This document shows, one piece after another, positions 48,204 through 58,630 of a DNA stretch of 64,000 bases. Positions within the stretch are counted from its first letter, which is position 1, and each line of letters starts with the position of its first letter. Under the pieces are notes generated by a model that was given only the letters and a program-made list of their open reading frames with translations, was not told where the DNA came from and searched no databases. The translations under genes and the position numbers were made by a program. Origin of the DNA: Isoetes taiwanensis (lineage: Eukaryota > Streptophyta > Lycopodiopsida > Isoetales > Isoetaceae); contig JAJEKV010000016.1 in the NCBI GenBank assembly GCA_021234155.1, positions 3,090,471 through 3,154,470 of the forward strand, read 5' to 3'.

Positions 48204-48610
48204 TTACTCCGCCCTTCCTCTTCGGAAGAAGGCCATGCGGCTCATGCCGGGCCCGAAGTAAGCCTCCAGATCCCTCAACTCCTTCAGGAGGAGTGCCCTA
48301 CACAGATTTAGATAGGATCGCAAAGCCCCCTCTTCAAGCATCCCATGCGCTTGCAGCGTGTCCAGGGCAGCCTCAATTCGGTCCAAAGTGTGAGACAATG
48401 CTATGCGAAGCTCCTGCATGGCATTGCAAACATCCTTTACAGCTTCCTGTGCCTCTTCCCAAGCCGGCATGAGATCTACCTTCACTTCCCTCTCTGCACA
48501 TTCCACAACAGACTCATTTACAGAATGCTCCTCCTGCGAACTATCACTAATGACAATGACTTCACGTTCCCTAGGCATACCATCTTCCCTATCATTCTCT
48601 CCTGCATAAA
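48204..48610 (-). CDS. C-terminal helical exon of the HUH-gene model
   Basis: After a good acceptor (TTTATGCAG, near 48608) the frame reads NDREDGMPREREVIVISDSS, an acidic Ser/Glu stretch, and then amphipathic helix (EEAQEAVKDVCNAMQELRIA, LSHTLDRIEAALDTLQAHGM). It ends at GMSRMAFFRRGRAE. A coiled coil for oligomerisation is a fair guess. Its link to the HUH frame rests on order, strand and spacing only. Confidence 0.4.
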
Positions 48611-49644
48611 CAAAGATCCATGATGAAATCTATACGTGCAAGTGAATAGAATACAAAAAGAAAAGACATCCACATTATATGACATCAAAATCATGATCAT
48701 GGAAATCCAGCGGAATAAATGGAGCATCTGGCTCAGCAGCCTCTGCAGGTGATGGTCGCATTCCAGCACTTGCATACACAAATTCATCTCCACTGCTTCC
48801 TTTCTCTCCACTCTCCTCCCCATCCTCAAACACCCCTGCTGCATCCCAAAAGCGTTTCCTCCGCTTCCCTACACGCTCTATGGGTACGATACCCGGTGCA
48901 CGTACCAAATGGGCCATTCGACATCGACATAAGTTCTGCAACGCCGGGGCCTAGCATTATTCGCCAAAGCCTTTGAACTCTTTCCAATGACACAAAGGAT
49001 GAGTTATTGGAAAAACCCAGGAGCTGCATAATCGAAAATTTAATTGTTTGTAGCATATACTTGACCGTGTGGATCAATGAAACAGTTCTAAATCTACCTC
49101 CATGATACAGGACATAATGGTATGCACGGGCCATGAGGTTCCTACTGTCTAGCATGATCAGGTGCTTCACTTCACCCGCGCCATACATTGCATACAGTTC
49201 TTTCCCCAAAGCAATGCTTTCTGCGGTCACATTGTGTAGGTGCACCTTGAAGTGCATCTTGCCCATATCTTTTAGGCAGTGACCGGCAATGCCTTCAAAA
49301 CAGTGAAGTTTGCTCCCACGAAGAGCCTTGCAGAGAATCATAGCACCTGGAGGCCTGTTTTGATTCCAACCCAGAAAGTTCTTTTTTATCCTAACGTTGA
49401 CACTAGCGGGGAGTTTTCGTCCGTAGCATAACGACTGCACATGCAAATGATCCAGAGAGGACCCCCTCTCTAGAGCCACTACTCCCGCCCTACAATTCTG
49501 TTTCAGGAAGTCTACCATCCTTGTGTACAATGCTTCGTGCACGCCATGACCACCAAACACAACCGGCATTCGAAAACATCTAAGAACACGGGCATGTCTA
49601 CAACTTCCTCTCCCCCACCTCAGCCAATATCTGCTCCAACGCAT
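48204..49644 (-). CDS. Replitron-like HUH endonuclease (Rep-type transposase), probably spliced or broken
   Basis: The main frame runs 49644-48826 (272 codons). Residues 57-70 read ALERGSSLDHLHVQ, with H66-L67-H68 (bases 49441-49449) as the HUH metal-binding motif. About 54 residues later, GIAGHCLKDMGKMHF sits where Rep enzymes have YxxK; residue 122 is His (CAC, 49279-49281) instead of Tyr. Downstream are MYGAGEVKHLIMLDSRNLMA and MLQTIKFSIMQLL. The pattern GYCLKDxGxxHF, then NV, then LxxxNxxxRA is one I associate with Replitrons, eukaryotic HUH transposons. Near 48945 the reading moves to a second frame (48941-48675; LCRCRMAHLVRAP and FWDAAGVFEDGEES), by frameshift or an intron ending TTGCAG. 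A further piece (48578-48204) after TTTATGCAG is helical (MQELRIALSHTLDRIEAALD). The start is uncertain; earlier exons may exist. Rep-type enzymes nick single-stranded DNA through tyrosine. Confidence 0.6.
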
Positions 49645-49659
49645 TCCTCAATGATGCTT

Positions 49660-50950
49660 GGGCCCGTCTTCCCTTCCTCTACCCCTTCCTCCCCGCCCAC
49701 CACCTCTTTTTCCGCCACAAGTCTGCACATGCTCTTCCACCTCCTCCGAACACAAGGTCCAACAGATTACGTGGACACATTCACCGCCGCCTCGATCTTC
49801 TTGCCTCTTCCAGAGGCTCCATTGCTCGCTCCTCTTCCCCTCCTCTTACCCTGTCACCATGACCCTCAACAAATGACTTTGGGAACAAGGACGAAACTCG
49901 CCCTCATAGGCGGCAGCAGCAGAAACCCCCGCCCAATCCCCTGTTCAAATCTCTGCGGCACTTTCCCTTGCACATCCAATCGCCCCCCCTTCCACAACAA
50001 TTTCTCCTCTGTCGCCGCTTTGCTCGAAATCTCCATGTAATGCTTTCCCGGAATCGTGGAGTCTTCCTCCTAGCCTCTGCTTTGCCCTCGCTCTCGGGCC
50101 TCATACCACCTCATCAAGACCTTGGCATGCATTGCCACCCTCCCTATCCCCGCAAATTCCACATACGTGAGACCCTCAAACCGGACATTGGGAGATGGCA
50201 TCTTGTACACCTTCACCCTCAGCCTTGCATCCCTCCTCATCATCATTACGCCTGGCCGTGCATCAACACTTCCTCCCTACACTACTGCAAAATAGAAATC
50301 ACAAGAACAAGGGGAAGCGAACCTTTTGTACAGATTTGCCAGGCCTAAGCTACTCTACTTAAAGGAATAGCAGACAGAAAAGAGGGTTTTGGTATGAATC
50401 AAGGATCTCAGAAAACGATTACTGGAGCTATTAGGCAGTGCTGGGATTCATATGAAAGCAGGCCGAAGTTGATTCTACAGTGCCGATTTGGGCTTTGTAA
50501 TGGCCAAAATTGCTGGGTTTTTGTCAGCTGATTTGGAAGTGAATTCTTCACAGAACAAGGGGAAGCAGCTCACCTATGCGCTCCATCACCGCCAACCGAG
50601 CTCCCCGGGAGATGCCCCCCTAAAACCGCCGGCTTTGGGGCCAGCCACCCGGCTTAGTGCCTCGCCAGCATCCCTGACACCGTGCCCTTCACAGTTCCGC
50701 CCACTGCCATGTCGACACAATACAACTTCCAAAACCGGAACCCATATTTCCTTCCTCAAACCATTGAACTCCCTTAAAAAAAAACACGAACACAATACCG
50801 AAATAGAAACTTCACCCTGAGAACAAACAAGCAGCTCTCACATGCACAAACATACCGTTTTGAATACAATACAATACCACAATCTTAGGTCCCACCATTG
50901 CCAGAATACCCTCCACAAATACCAAAAGGATTGGGCAAACTTAATAGAAT
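49660..50950. other. C-rich 5' flank of the HUH gene, no separate gene called
   Basis: Plus-strand frames at 49537-50040 and 49968-50348 are Pro/Ser/Thr-rich from C-rich low-complexity DNA. On the minus strand frames are short and Arg/Gly-rich. This may be the 5' UTR or an N-terminal exon region of the HUH gene. I do not call separate proteins. Confidence 0.4.
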
Positions 50951-50959
50951 ACAAACATA

Positions 50960-51256
50960 ACCATTTAACTAATTGCAACCTCGAACTTTCTTTAAGTTTT
51001 TTTAAAAATTAACATTTTAATCATATATGTTTTTTCTTATATAAAAAATTAATTCTAAATAGATTAAAGGAAGATTAGGCTATAAAGTAATTTCATACTT
51101 TAGTTACCCACATACTTTTGAGTTAAAGATGAATTGCTAATATTATTGAATTCAACAAGAGTAAAAAAGAAAAAACTTATAAAGTTATCATGGTATCCTT
51201 AAAATATATCTATTAGATTTGAATAAGTCTATATTTTGTTAAATATATCATATATG
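50960..51256 (-). repeat. Right terminal inverted repeat of element B
   Basis: Reverse complement of the left arm with scattered substitutions. Beyond 51256 the similarity stops. Confidence 0.7.
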
Positions 51257-51259
51257 GGC

Positions 51260-53650
51260 TTAGACAAAGTAGAGTGGTTCCATGAATGGTTAATTCGGAC
51301 TGCTTGGATAGCCATAGAAAATTTGTAGCAGATAATACAACAGAGTTTAACGTCCTCTTATTAGGTATTTGATACCGATGGCACCTCTTGGCCAAAATGA
51401 CGATGTAAATCAAAAAAATTTGCCTTTACAGGATATTTGCAATAGTGATTAAATTGCCAACGCCAGCATCATCCATGGATCTTTTTACAAAAAAATGCTG
51501 ACTTTCTAACCTTTGATTAGAGTGCAATGATGTATAGCAGACTGCTAGAAGCCCTTTTCAGTTTATTAATGAATGATTGGAGTTGAAAAATAAACCTTTG
51601 CCAACCTGTTCCTGATACGGATATATTTGGCAATTCTCCAACTTCTAAATTAAAAATGAGCTGCAAAAAGGGGACTGAGAATTTGTGAGTGAACAGTAGT
51701 TTCCTCAATATTTGATACCTGGCCAGATGTAGGCGGGTATATGATATGAAATATGTTTTGTTATTACTGAGCCTGATCAAACTTTATCTTGCATTCTTAA
51801 ATGCTATGTTGCATTTGATTGATATTCTTTGTTCAATTGTTGAGACTGCATAAGGGAATTTGAGCATTTGATTATTTTGTGGCATATCTCTCTCTCTCTC
51901 TCTCTCTTTCTATATTTCTAATATAGTCAATATATGACAGATAAAGCATGGAATGTGAAAATAAAATGTTTGTGCTGTCAATTTGAAGTTTGGGGCCTAT
52001 AATTTTGCGGAGCATTTTGAAGACCAAATTTAGACTCTAATATTGCAACATTTATGGCTTTGCATGATCCGTTTGCTCTTGGGTTTCGAGTCTTCCTTTG
52101 CTATGGGTTTTGGGGACTTGCACACTCTAGAAATGCAAAATTATGGCTTTCGGACTACTTCGTATTTCATTTCGTGCATGATCCGTTTGCTCTTGGGTTT
52201 CAAATCTTGCTCTGTTACAGGGTCTAGGAATTTTCCTTGTAGGTTTTAAAATGGAGGGTTTTGGGAATGCAGGTCCTTCGACATGGTAAGATTGTATAAG
52301 TCAAAGCTACCTTCATTGTAACATCCAGTTGTTTATTTGTGCTCATTGTTAGAAGAGAGAACCATTTTGAAGCTATATTGTTTCTACGTCTCCAAATGGT
52401 GCATCCCAAAGTAACTAGAAATACACACAGTCAAGGGTTTACTATTGGCGTCAAACCATAGTAAACTATATGGGTATCCTTTAGAGTCATTTGCTACATG
52501 TTGGTGGAAATCTTCATTATCTGCTTAGGTATTTCATAAGTTTGTCGTTGCAAGAGTATTTCATTAAGCATGATTATTGCTATTGATGAAGATGCCATCA
52601 TTTATAGAATTGGAGCATGATCATGATTCTAGAAACTATTATTGTAGACAGTTATTTTGCAATGTTCAAAGATGTCAATGAGCTATATGTGCTTTTCATT
52701 CTATTTTTGTTGTAAGTGGTCATGGTTAATTTCAGTGAATATTTCAGGTTATTTAAAACTTATTTAGGTCGTAACATTTGAACGACAATATTGTAGTCAT
52801 ATGGTTTTGGTCAATAAATCACATGATAGCTTGCAGAAGAGAAACAAGAAAAATGAAAATTGACTATTGTGTAAACCAGTGAGTGACTTGGCTAACAATA
52901 CCTCATTAGCCATGAATAAATTAACATCCATATTATGTTATTCCAACATGAGTTAATGCTCGAATTCAAGGTGAATGACTATTGTTTTTTCTCATGATCT
53001 TTGTGGTAGGTCTTCTAGCTCATGGAGGATGCTTTAATCAATTAGAAGATTTTCTTAAAAGAATGATGCCACTTGGCATTTGTTTATGGATGATTTTTGC
53101 TTGCAGACTATGCAACAATATGGAGCTAGAAAGATGTTTTAACTAGATAGTCTTTTAGATTCTTTCTATGCTCCAGTAGATGTACTCATGTTTAATATAT
53201 ATGCTCGATGCAAGAAATGTCTCACAAGATTATAAAAACTAGGACTTTGAAGGTTGGCAAAACAAGCACAAACTCATGATATCTTGTTATATCAACCAAT
53301 GCCTCACAAGATTATAAATCTATAGGTTTTGCTATATCAACAAATTTAATAAAGCATTGCAAGAATGGGTTTGAGATCATACGAACATCATGGGATCCCA
53401 ATTTGATAAAGAATTGCAAATGCCAGTGGGTTTGAGATCATATGAGCATCACAAGAGCTTATGAATCATAGGAGTCCATAAGTCGTGCTAGGATAACATG
53501 CTTTAGAATAGTGAAGCCCATATCCATGTTGCAAGCCAATGTCTAATACTTTGCACAAAGATCAATACTTTGTTTAGGATACTTTTCATAAAGATCTTAT
53601 GAGATTTTTATGGAAGTATAACATGAGCAAGGGTGCTCATTCTCCAAATG
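51260..53650. other. AT-rich spacer with a (CT)n tract and a local duplication
   Basis: A CTCTCTCT tract lies at about 51888-51907. GCATGATCCGTTTGCTCTTG recurs near 52062 and 52177. No gene is supported. Confidence 0.5.
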
Positions 53651-53659
53651 TCGGCGTGG

Positions 53660-54700
53660 ACTTGGTAGCAAATGCTTTAGATCTTATGCATATGAGCTAT
53701 TTTAGATCTAGCCTTGCCCATTGTACAGAAGCTCGTTTTTATTGTTACGTGCCTTTGAATGGAATCATAAATGCATGTGTGTCACATACCTCATACTTCT
53801 TATGTGACACATAGGATCAAACTTCATGCCTCGACTCTAAATATGGTACTCTCACACATCACCAATCACATATGTATTAGGGGGGGCCTTTTTTTCTTTG
53901 CCTGTCGTTACAATAATGTTACTTTTGCAAAATTAACATGAAATATGAACAATCCTAGACATATATTCATGAGTTAAACATCTATACTCCATTTTCAAAA
54001 GAGATGAAGGAATCTCTATCATGAGTTAAACATCTATAGTCCACTATCAGGAGAGATAACAAAATCTTTAATGTTACGTGTGTTTTGCACCGTTGCGGAT
54101 AAACATAAATCTATTACTAAGCAGGGATTGCGTTAACAGGTTGGATGTTAATAGTGGTCCAACTCCATAGGTTTGGAACCAAAAGAAATGTTCGCGATAA
54201 ATTTTTTGTAAGTTTAAATGCTAGTTTAAGTTTACAAGACGAAATTTTCTTAGAATGAAGCGTAATGGAGGAGATTCTCTAGAGAATATGTTGTTGGCAA
54301 CCCAAATGAAGAGGTTACATTTAGAAGAAATCGCAAAAGCAACAATGGCAAGGGCCCAGAGTGGAGCCAAAGGAAACAAAATTTTCTATCTCTATATAAT
54401 TATACCTTTCAAGGAAGTCAAAAGAGAAAAAAAAAAATCTGCCCCTTAAGGAAATGGAGAAATTTGAAAGAATTTTCTATCTCTGTACAAATATATCGTT
54501 TAGAGTCTGTTCACATGACGTCAACATGGATTATTTCCTGTTGAGGGTCACATGAAGAGGTCAACAGGGATTATTTCCCGTTGAAGTGAGTGTTTTTTGT
54601 GCTCGGATCACAAGACGCGGTCAATGGCATAAGCCTTCTTCCTTTTCTTTCACGCAGCAAGAGGATTTAAAATTTGCGGTGATAGATGAAGAATGCAAGC
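53660..54700. repeat. Segmental duplication, copy 2
   Basis: Matches 39299-40792 without the hAT-like MITE. The conserved short frame here is 54255-54449 (MKRNGGDSLENMLLATQMKR). The match ends at AAGAATGCAA; after it copy 2 continues with GCCACGTGTTGGAATCGAAC. Confidence 0.9.
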
Positions 54701-54799
54701 CACGTGTTGGAATCGAACGGACAGCAATCCATTCAACCAAGGGTAGGCACCCAATGAAGCAATCCCTGTCAATAGGGCTCTGTTGCTGTCATTTGGGTG

Positions 54800-54926
54800 C
54801 ATGTGACCCTTCTATTTCACACGATTGACAAGGCGCCGATTGGCCGCCACGGACGATAAAAGAACCTTCCTTCCTTCCTTCCTATCAACAGCTTCATGTG
54901 ACCCTTCTATTTCACACGATTGACAA
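54800..54926. repeat. 32-bp direct repeat around a short non-LTR tail
   Basis: CATGTGACCCTTCTATTTCA and the following CACGATTGACAA occur at 54800-54831 and 54895-54926. Between them lies a 63-bp piece with GCCGATTGGCC, GGACGATAAAAG and (CCTT)n, the end of the non-LTR family. This could be a tail insertion with long TSD, or a tandem duplication. Confidence 0.6.
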
Positions 54927-54929
54927 AGA

Positions 54930-56280
54930 AGAAGCCCTATCAACAGGTTCATGTGACCAGACACTTGAGGATGCCAAAAGAAAAAGAATCTGCCCCTTAA
55001 AGAAATGGAAAAATTTGAGATGGGACGAGAAATTTCACCAATTGGAAGTCAAATAAGCATAGAGGAACTAAGCACTAATTATTTAGTAAGACGTGGGTTT
55101 GAATTCTTCCAATGAAATTAGAGCTAATACACCAGAACTTTTTGTCCATGACCTTGAATTTTTTGTAGTGGGTTTTTAATTTTGAGGTTTCCCAAGATGA
55201 GACATATGTCATGACTATTGACAAACATTTCTCTTGATTAAATTTTAACTTCTGGATTAAGTGAATCAGACCATGCATGTTTACGTACAAAAACAGGGAG
55301 CGGATATTGTACATTCCTGAATCATTTTGGTCTACCGCTTTCTTGAGAATATGCCTAGACCGAATCATCCCACTCAGCGACCAACTACGTGATGGTGCCT
55401 ACAATAATTTTATAAATGGCGTGATCAATGTTGGGACAAACTCGTTTAGACAAACTGTGGGATAAAGAAGGCTTTTCCAATTAAAACTAAAAATTTCTGC
55501 TTGAGATAGTGCTTGGCAGGAACTTTTATGATAGATATTAATGCAAATTTTCAGATTTCCTCAACAGACTAAAAGTTTTCCAAACAAACTACACCAAATT
55601 CTTCTCTTAACGATCCAAAACGTTTTGCAGCTCCTCGCTATTTCAATTGAACAAAAGTAGAGGATTCGTACAAGGAGGTCATTGACTGTACAAGGGGGGC
55701 ATTAACTGTAATGTTCTATCTCCCATCAGATGGTTCAGGCTAGGAGTATTGCTTGGAACTCTTCACATTTTTAACAAAGCCAAACAAACAAAAAAAACGA
55801 ACATCTAACTAGCTAACAAATGCATAAACTAAGGAACCACCAATAACATCAAATCAAGAACAAAACGCAAAACAAGAAGTTTAAAACAGCATGTAAAATG
55901 GTCATGAAAGAAACAAACGCAATAAAGGCTCAGTAGGATCCATTGGTTATTATATGATCACTAGGCTCAAAGCCTTAATCAACCCAAACAAATCATCATC
56001 GCCTTCAACCAACATAAACAAATTTGCCCTCAGCTTATTTCCTCTCCACCTGTCCATAGGACAGTCGGAAGTTTATTTGATTGCCATCATTGGGCCAGTT
56101 TTAGCCAACAAAATCATTGGCATCAGAAAAACATTCAAATAAAGGTAAGTTGTATATATTCATTATCATGTGTCTTAATTATGTTAAGCATCAAAGCAAA
56201 TATTATCAGCATAGGGTATAATAAAAGTACCAGGATAATATAATGTATGATGCGATCTCAGCAAACCAATAGTTCAGCAA
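54930..56280. other. Spacer downstream of the exonuclease gene
   Basis: A 62-codon plus frame at 55277 and another at 55954 lack recognisable domains. If the WEX gene has a last exon on the minus strand, it should lie here, but I could not identify it. Confidence 0.4.
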
Positions 56281-56281
56281 A

Positions 56282-56293
56282 CTAAGACTCACC
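56282..56293 (-). promoter_or_regulatory. Candidate 5' splice site at the end of the WEX frame
   Basis: The minus strand reads AAGCAG|GTGAGT, matching the plant donor consensus, four codons before the stop (exon end 56293, intron start 56292). If used, the last residues (GES) are replaced. Confidence 0.5.
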
Positions 56294-57310
56294 TGCTTCC
56301 AGCTTCTGAAGAATGATGTAAGCAATCCAAGCATCTGCAGATGCATACTGTATCTGAGGCCTGCTGAGATGCGGGTGTTCCCAATTGCTCAGCTGCACAC
56401 TTTTGGGCTTATGCATCTCAAATCCCATGATTTCCTTAGACAACCTCTTCAAGCCAGCTTTCTTCAACCCATCATTTTGAAGCCGATCAGCTGCAAGATT
56501 TCCCAACTCTACAAGACCTTTACAGACTAATTCATAATCCACCAAGAGTTTCTCTGCATCTTTATCAACTCCGACCCCTGCCATCTTCTGGCTAGAGTCG
56601 AATAAGAACTCAACAAGCAACGGTGGCATAACATCTAGGTGCATCATTTGGATTAAAATGCAACCTTGCGCACCACACAGTTGCAACAATGCAACCCTAT
56701 TATCCTCTCCTCTAAAATTAGGTTTCCATTCAATATCAAACCCAAACAGTTTACTTTCTTGCTTGGAGAGCCACTGCTGGACAATAGCAGCTTCATTAGT
56801 AACTGTGACAGACAATGTGGTTCCATAAAGAGAGACCTCGGTAACCATACTTTGCTCGCCCACAAAATCTACCGGTACGGATTTTTTCAAGCAGTAACTA
56901 TTCCATCCAGCTTGGTTGCTATTCTCGGGCTCTACAGAATCCCAGCCAGTTTGAATGATCTTCTCGGGCTCTACAAAATCCCATCCAGTCTGCTTTATAA
57001 TGCCATCTAGGGGCTCTGTTTGTACCCATCCAGTCTGCTCTGGAGGTTCCCCTCCCATCTGCTTTACAATCCCATTTACGGGCTCTGTTTGCGTCCATCC
57101 AACCTGCTCTGAAGGCCCCAATCCCTCCTTTCCTTTCGGTTCCCATTTTTCACGTTCTAAAGCACAAGACTCTGCATGGCTTACCTGCCCAACAACAGAT
57201 GACCCGCCACTGGATTTGAGATTTGAAACAGCTCTCCACTGGTATTTCTTGGCAGCTCCCCGCCCAGCGGCACCCCTCCTTGACGAGCCATGGCCGGAAT
57301 GCTGCTGCAT
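56282..57310 (-). CDS. WEX/WRN-type 3'-5' exonuclease with GW repeats
   Basis: A 342-codon intact frame. Residues about 160-336 form a DEDDy exonuclease domain like that of WRN and plant WEX: FGFDIEWKP gives D192 and E194, AGVGVDKDAEKL gives D251, and QYASADAWIAY gives Y322 and D326. All five catalytic positions are present. LGNLAADRL and GLKRLSKEIMG fit the family between them. The N-terminal 155 residues are not typical: after a basic Gly/Arg start there are five GW dipeptides (W72, W95, W110, W123, W136) in a repeat like QTGWDSVEPE. The frame reaches TAG at 56282, but GCAG|GTGAGT at 56293/56292 is a strong splice donor, so the true C-terminus may lie in a later exon. The family removes nucleotides from 3' ends; Arabidopsis WEX is reported to act in post-transcriptional silencing. 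This is the best candidate for a living host gene here. Confidence 0.9.
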   Translation of the reverse strand: MQQHSGHGSSRRGAAGRGAAKKYQWRAVSNLKSSGGSSVVGQVSHAESCALEREKWEPKGKEGLGPSEQVGWTQTEPVNGIVKQMGGEPPEQTGWVQTEPLDGIIKQTGWDFVEPEKIIQTGWDSVEPENSNQAGWNSYCLKKSVPVDFVGEQSMVTEVSLYGTTLSVTVTNEAAIVQQWLSKQESKLFGFDIEWKPNFRGEDNRVALLQLCGAQGCILIQMMHLDVMPPLLVEFLFDSSQKMAGVGVDKDAEKLLVDYELVCKGLVELGNLAADRLQNDGLKKAGLKRLSKEIMGFEMHKPKSVQLSNWEHPHLSRPQIQYASADAWIAYIILQKLEAGES

Positions 57311-57383
57311 TCTATTTAAATGAATAAATATTGCTGCTGCCCTAACCCTAATCTGCTAAAACCTACCCTAATGACCTAAAGGA

Positions 57384-57457
57384 CCCTTGGATGAACTTTA
57401 CAGAGTGGGATTTTTCCTTACCCTTGGATGAACTTTACAGAGTGGGATTTTTCCTTA
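57384..57457. repeat. Perfect 37-bp tandem duplication upstream of the WEX gene
   Basis: CCCTTGGATGAACTTTACAG plus 17 more bases is present twice without a difference (57384-57420, 57421-57457), 75-150 bp upstream of the WEX start codon. Confidence 0.95.
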
Positions 57458-57789
57458 CATGTGTAATTTATTCTATAATTTTTGTTTTTTAGTGCAACAG
57501 CCCAACCTCATGTGGCACATTATCTTAAAACCTAGTCTATCCACGTGTTTATAAAAATGAGTTGGATTCTCTAGACACCGTTAGGATTTGATCTAGTTAA
57601 AGGAACCATGGAGAAAAATACTAAGCCATGCATTTTGGAGAACGTCCTCGTCCTCGTCTTTCAAACCCCATTGCAATTCAGTTCGCCAGTTCTTCATATT
57701 CTTTGAGATCGAGTTTTGGATTTGGAAGATTGCTTAGCTTTTGTTTCCCCATGAATTCAATGCTTTTTTGAGCCCATATTTGCCAGATT

Positions 57790-57935
57790 TAACACAGGCA
57801 GACCCATTTCCCTCGAAAACCCTTCGGGACGGGGGTTTTTTAACCAGGACAGTAATAAGTTTGTTGCGCTCCTTCTGGGTCCCATAGGCCGATTCGTCTC
57901 AGTGGACGATAAAAATCATTCTTTCTTTCTTTCCT
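57790..57935 (+). mobile_element. 5'-truncated non-LTR 3' tail
   Basis: CCTCGAAAACCCTTCGGGAC, then GGGTCCCATAGGCC, then GGACGATAAAAATC and (TTTCT)n. It matches the ends at 3.35-3.49 kb and 21.5 kb. Confidence 0.8.
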
Positions 57936-58630
57936 CATTGCAAGTGTCTTTATGCCCTTACCCTTTTTGCATGAATCTGTAGCCATTTTTCTCCGACCCA
58001 TGTGAGAAACATCGAGTATCACCTTATAAAGGCTTTTGGGGAATGAATCGAAAGCGCAAGCAAAAGTTTTGCATTGAAATTCGATACTAGCACTGTTTTC
58101 GCATCTCTAAGGCAGCAAATGTGAAGTAGGATTTTATTCTTGCTTTAGCAGCAGATCAATCTGAAGATCTTTCTGCCATTCCTGACCATATAGAAGCAGT
58201 GTGATGAAGCCTTTTTTACGTTCCTCCATGGTGAAGCTTGTAGATGTCCCCTCCCTTCTACTACACTGATAGAAATTCTTGTATAGTTTCTGGTGAATGA
58301 CTGGGATCATGGAGTTTCTATCAGATTTGTAGCGCTTTGATATAAACAACGGCTTAACCAGATCAAGTCAGTAATTCTTCTACATTATGTGCTTTTACGA
58401 AAAATGAAAGTATTCATAATCTGGACAGAGCAATCACAAGATCAGAGAGGTTATTAATTATGTCTGCTATGTCATTGAGAAGTGGCTGAAGCCACAATGT
58501 GGATGCAGCTGTTTGATCCTATCATATGACAAAGTAAGCCTAACAAGTTCTATGCTTCACAACATTTGCTTTATATTTTAACATAGTGGCCGGACGCTCC
58601 TATTATTATATCATGAGTATCTAGCCAAAC

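Larger units (their letters stand above)
46554..51256 (-). mobile_element. Composite element B: inverted-repeat ends around an HUH gene and a palindrome
   Basis: The left end (46554 onward, CATATGACATATTTAACAAA) and the reverse complement of the right end (51256 down to about 50960, CATATATGATATATTTAACA) align for about 295 bp. Shared blocks include TCTAATAGATATATTTTAAG, TAACTTTATAAGTTTTTTC and TCTTTAACTCAAAAGTATGT. The span of 4.7 kb encloses the palindrome at 47125-47856 and the HUH endonuclease gene at 48204-49644. It may be one transposon, or an HUH element nested in the AT-rich family. No TSD could be identified because the left border is itself palindromic. Confidence 0.5.

Noticed and set aside
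48675-48941. Separate small gene from the 88-codon minus frame
   Set aside because: Its first codon is TTG and it directly continues the HUH gene frame, so it is part of that gene.
49537-50348. Long plus-strand frames rich in Pro, Ser and Thr
   Set aside because: They come from C-rich DNA opposite the HUH gene and its flank, with no domain.
54690-54740. tRNA-like sequence on the minus strand (TGGTTGAATGG and GTTCGATTCC)
   Set aside because: A-box and B-box matches are good but only 10 bases apart, leaving no anticodon arm. It is more likely a SINE fragment or chance.
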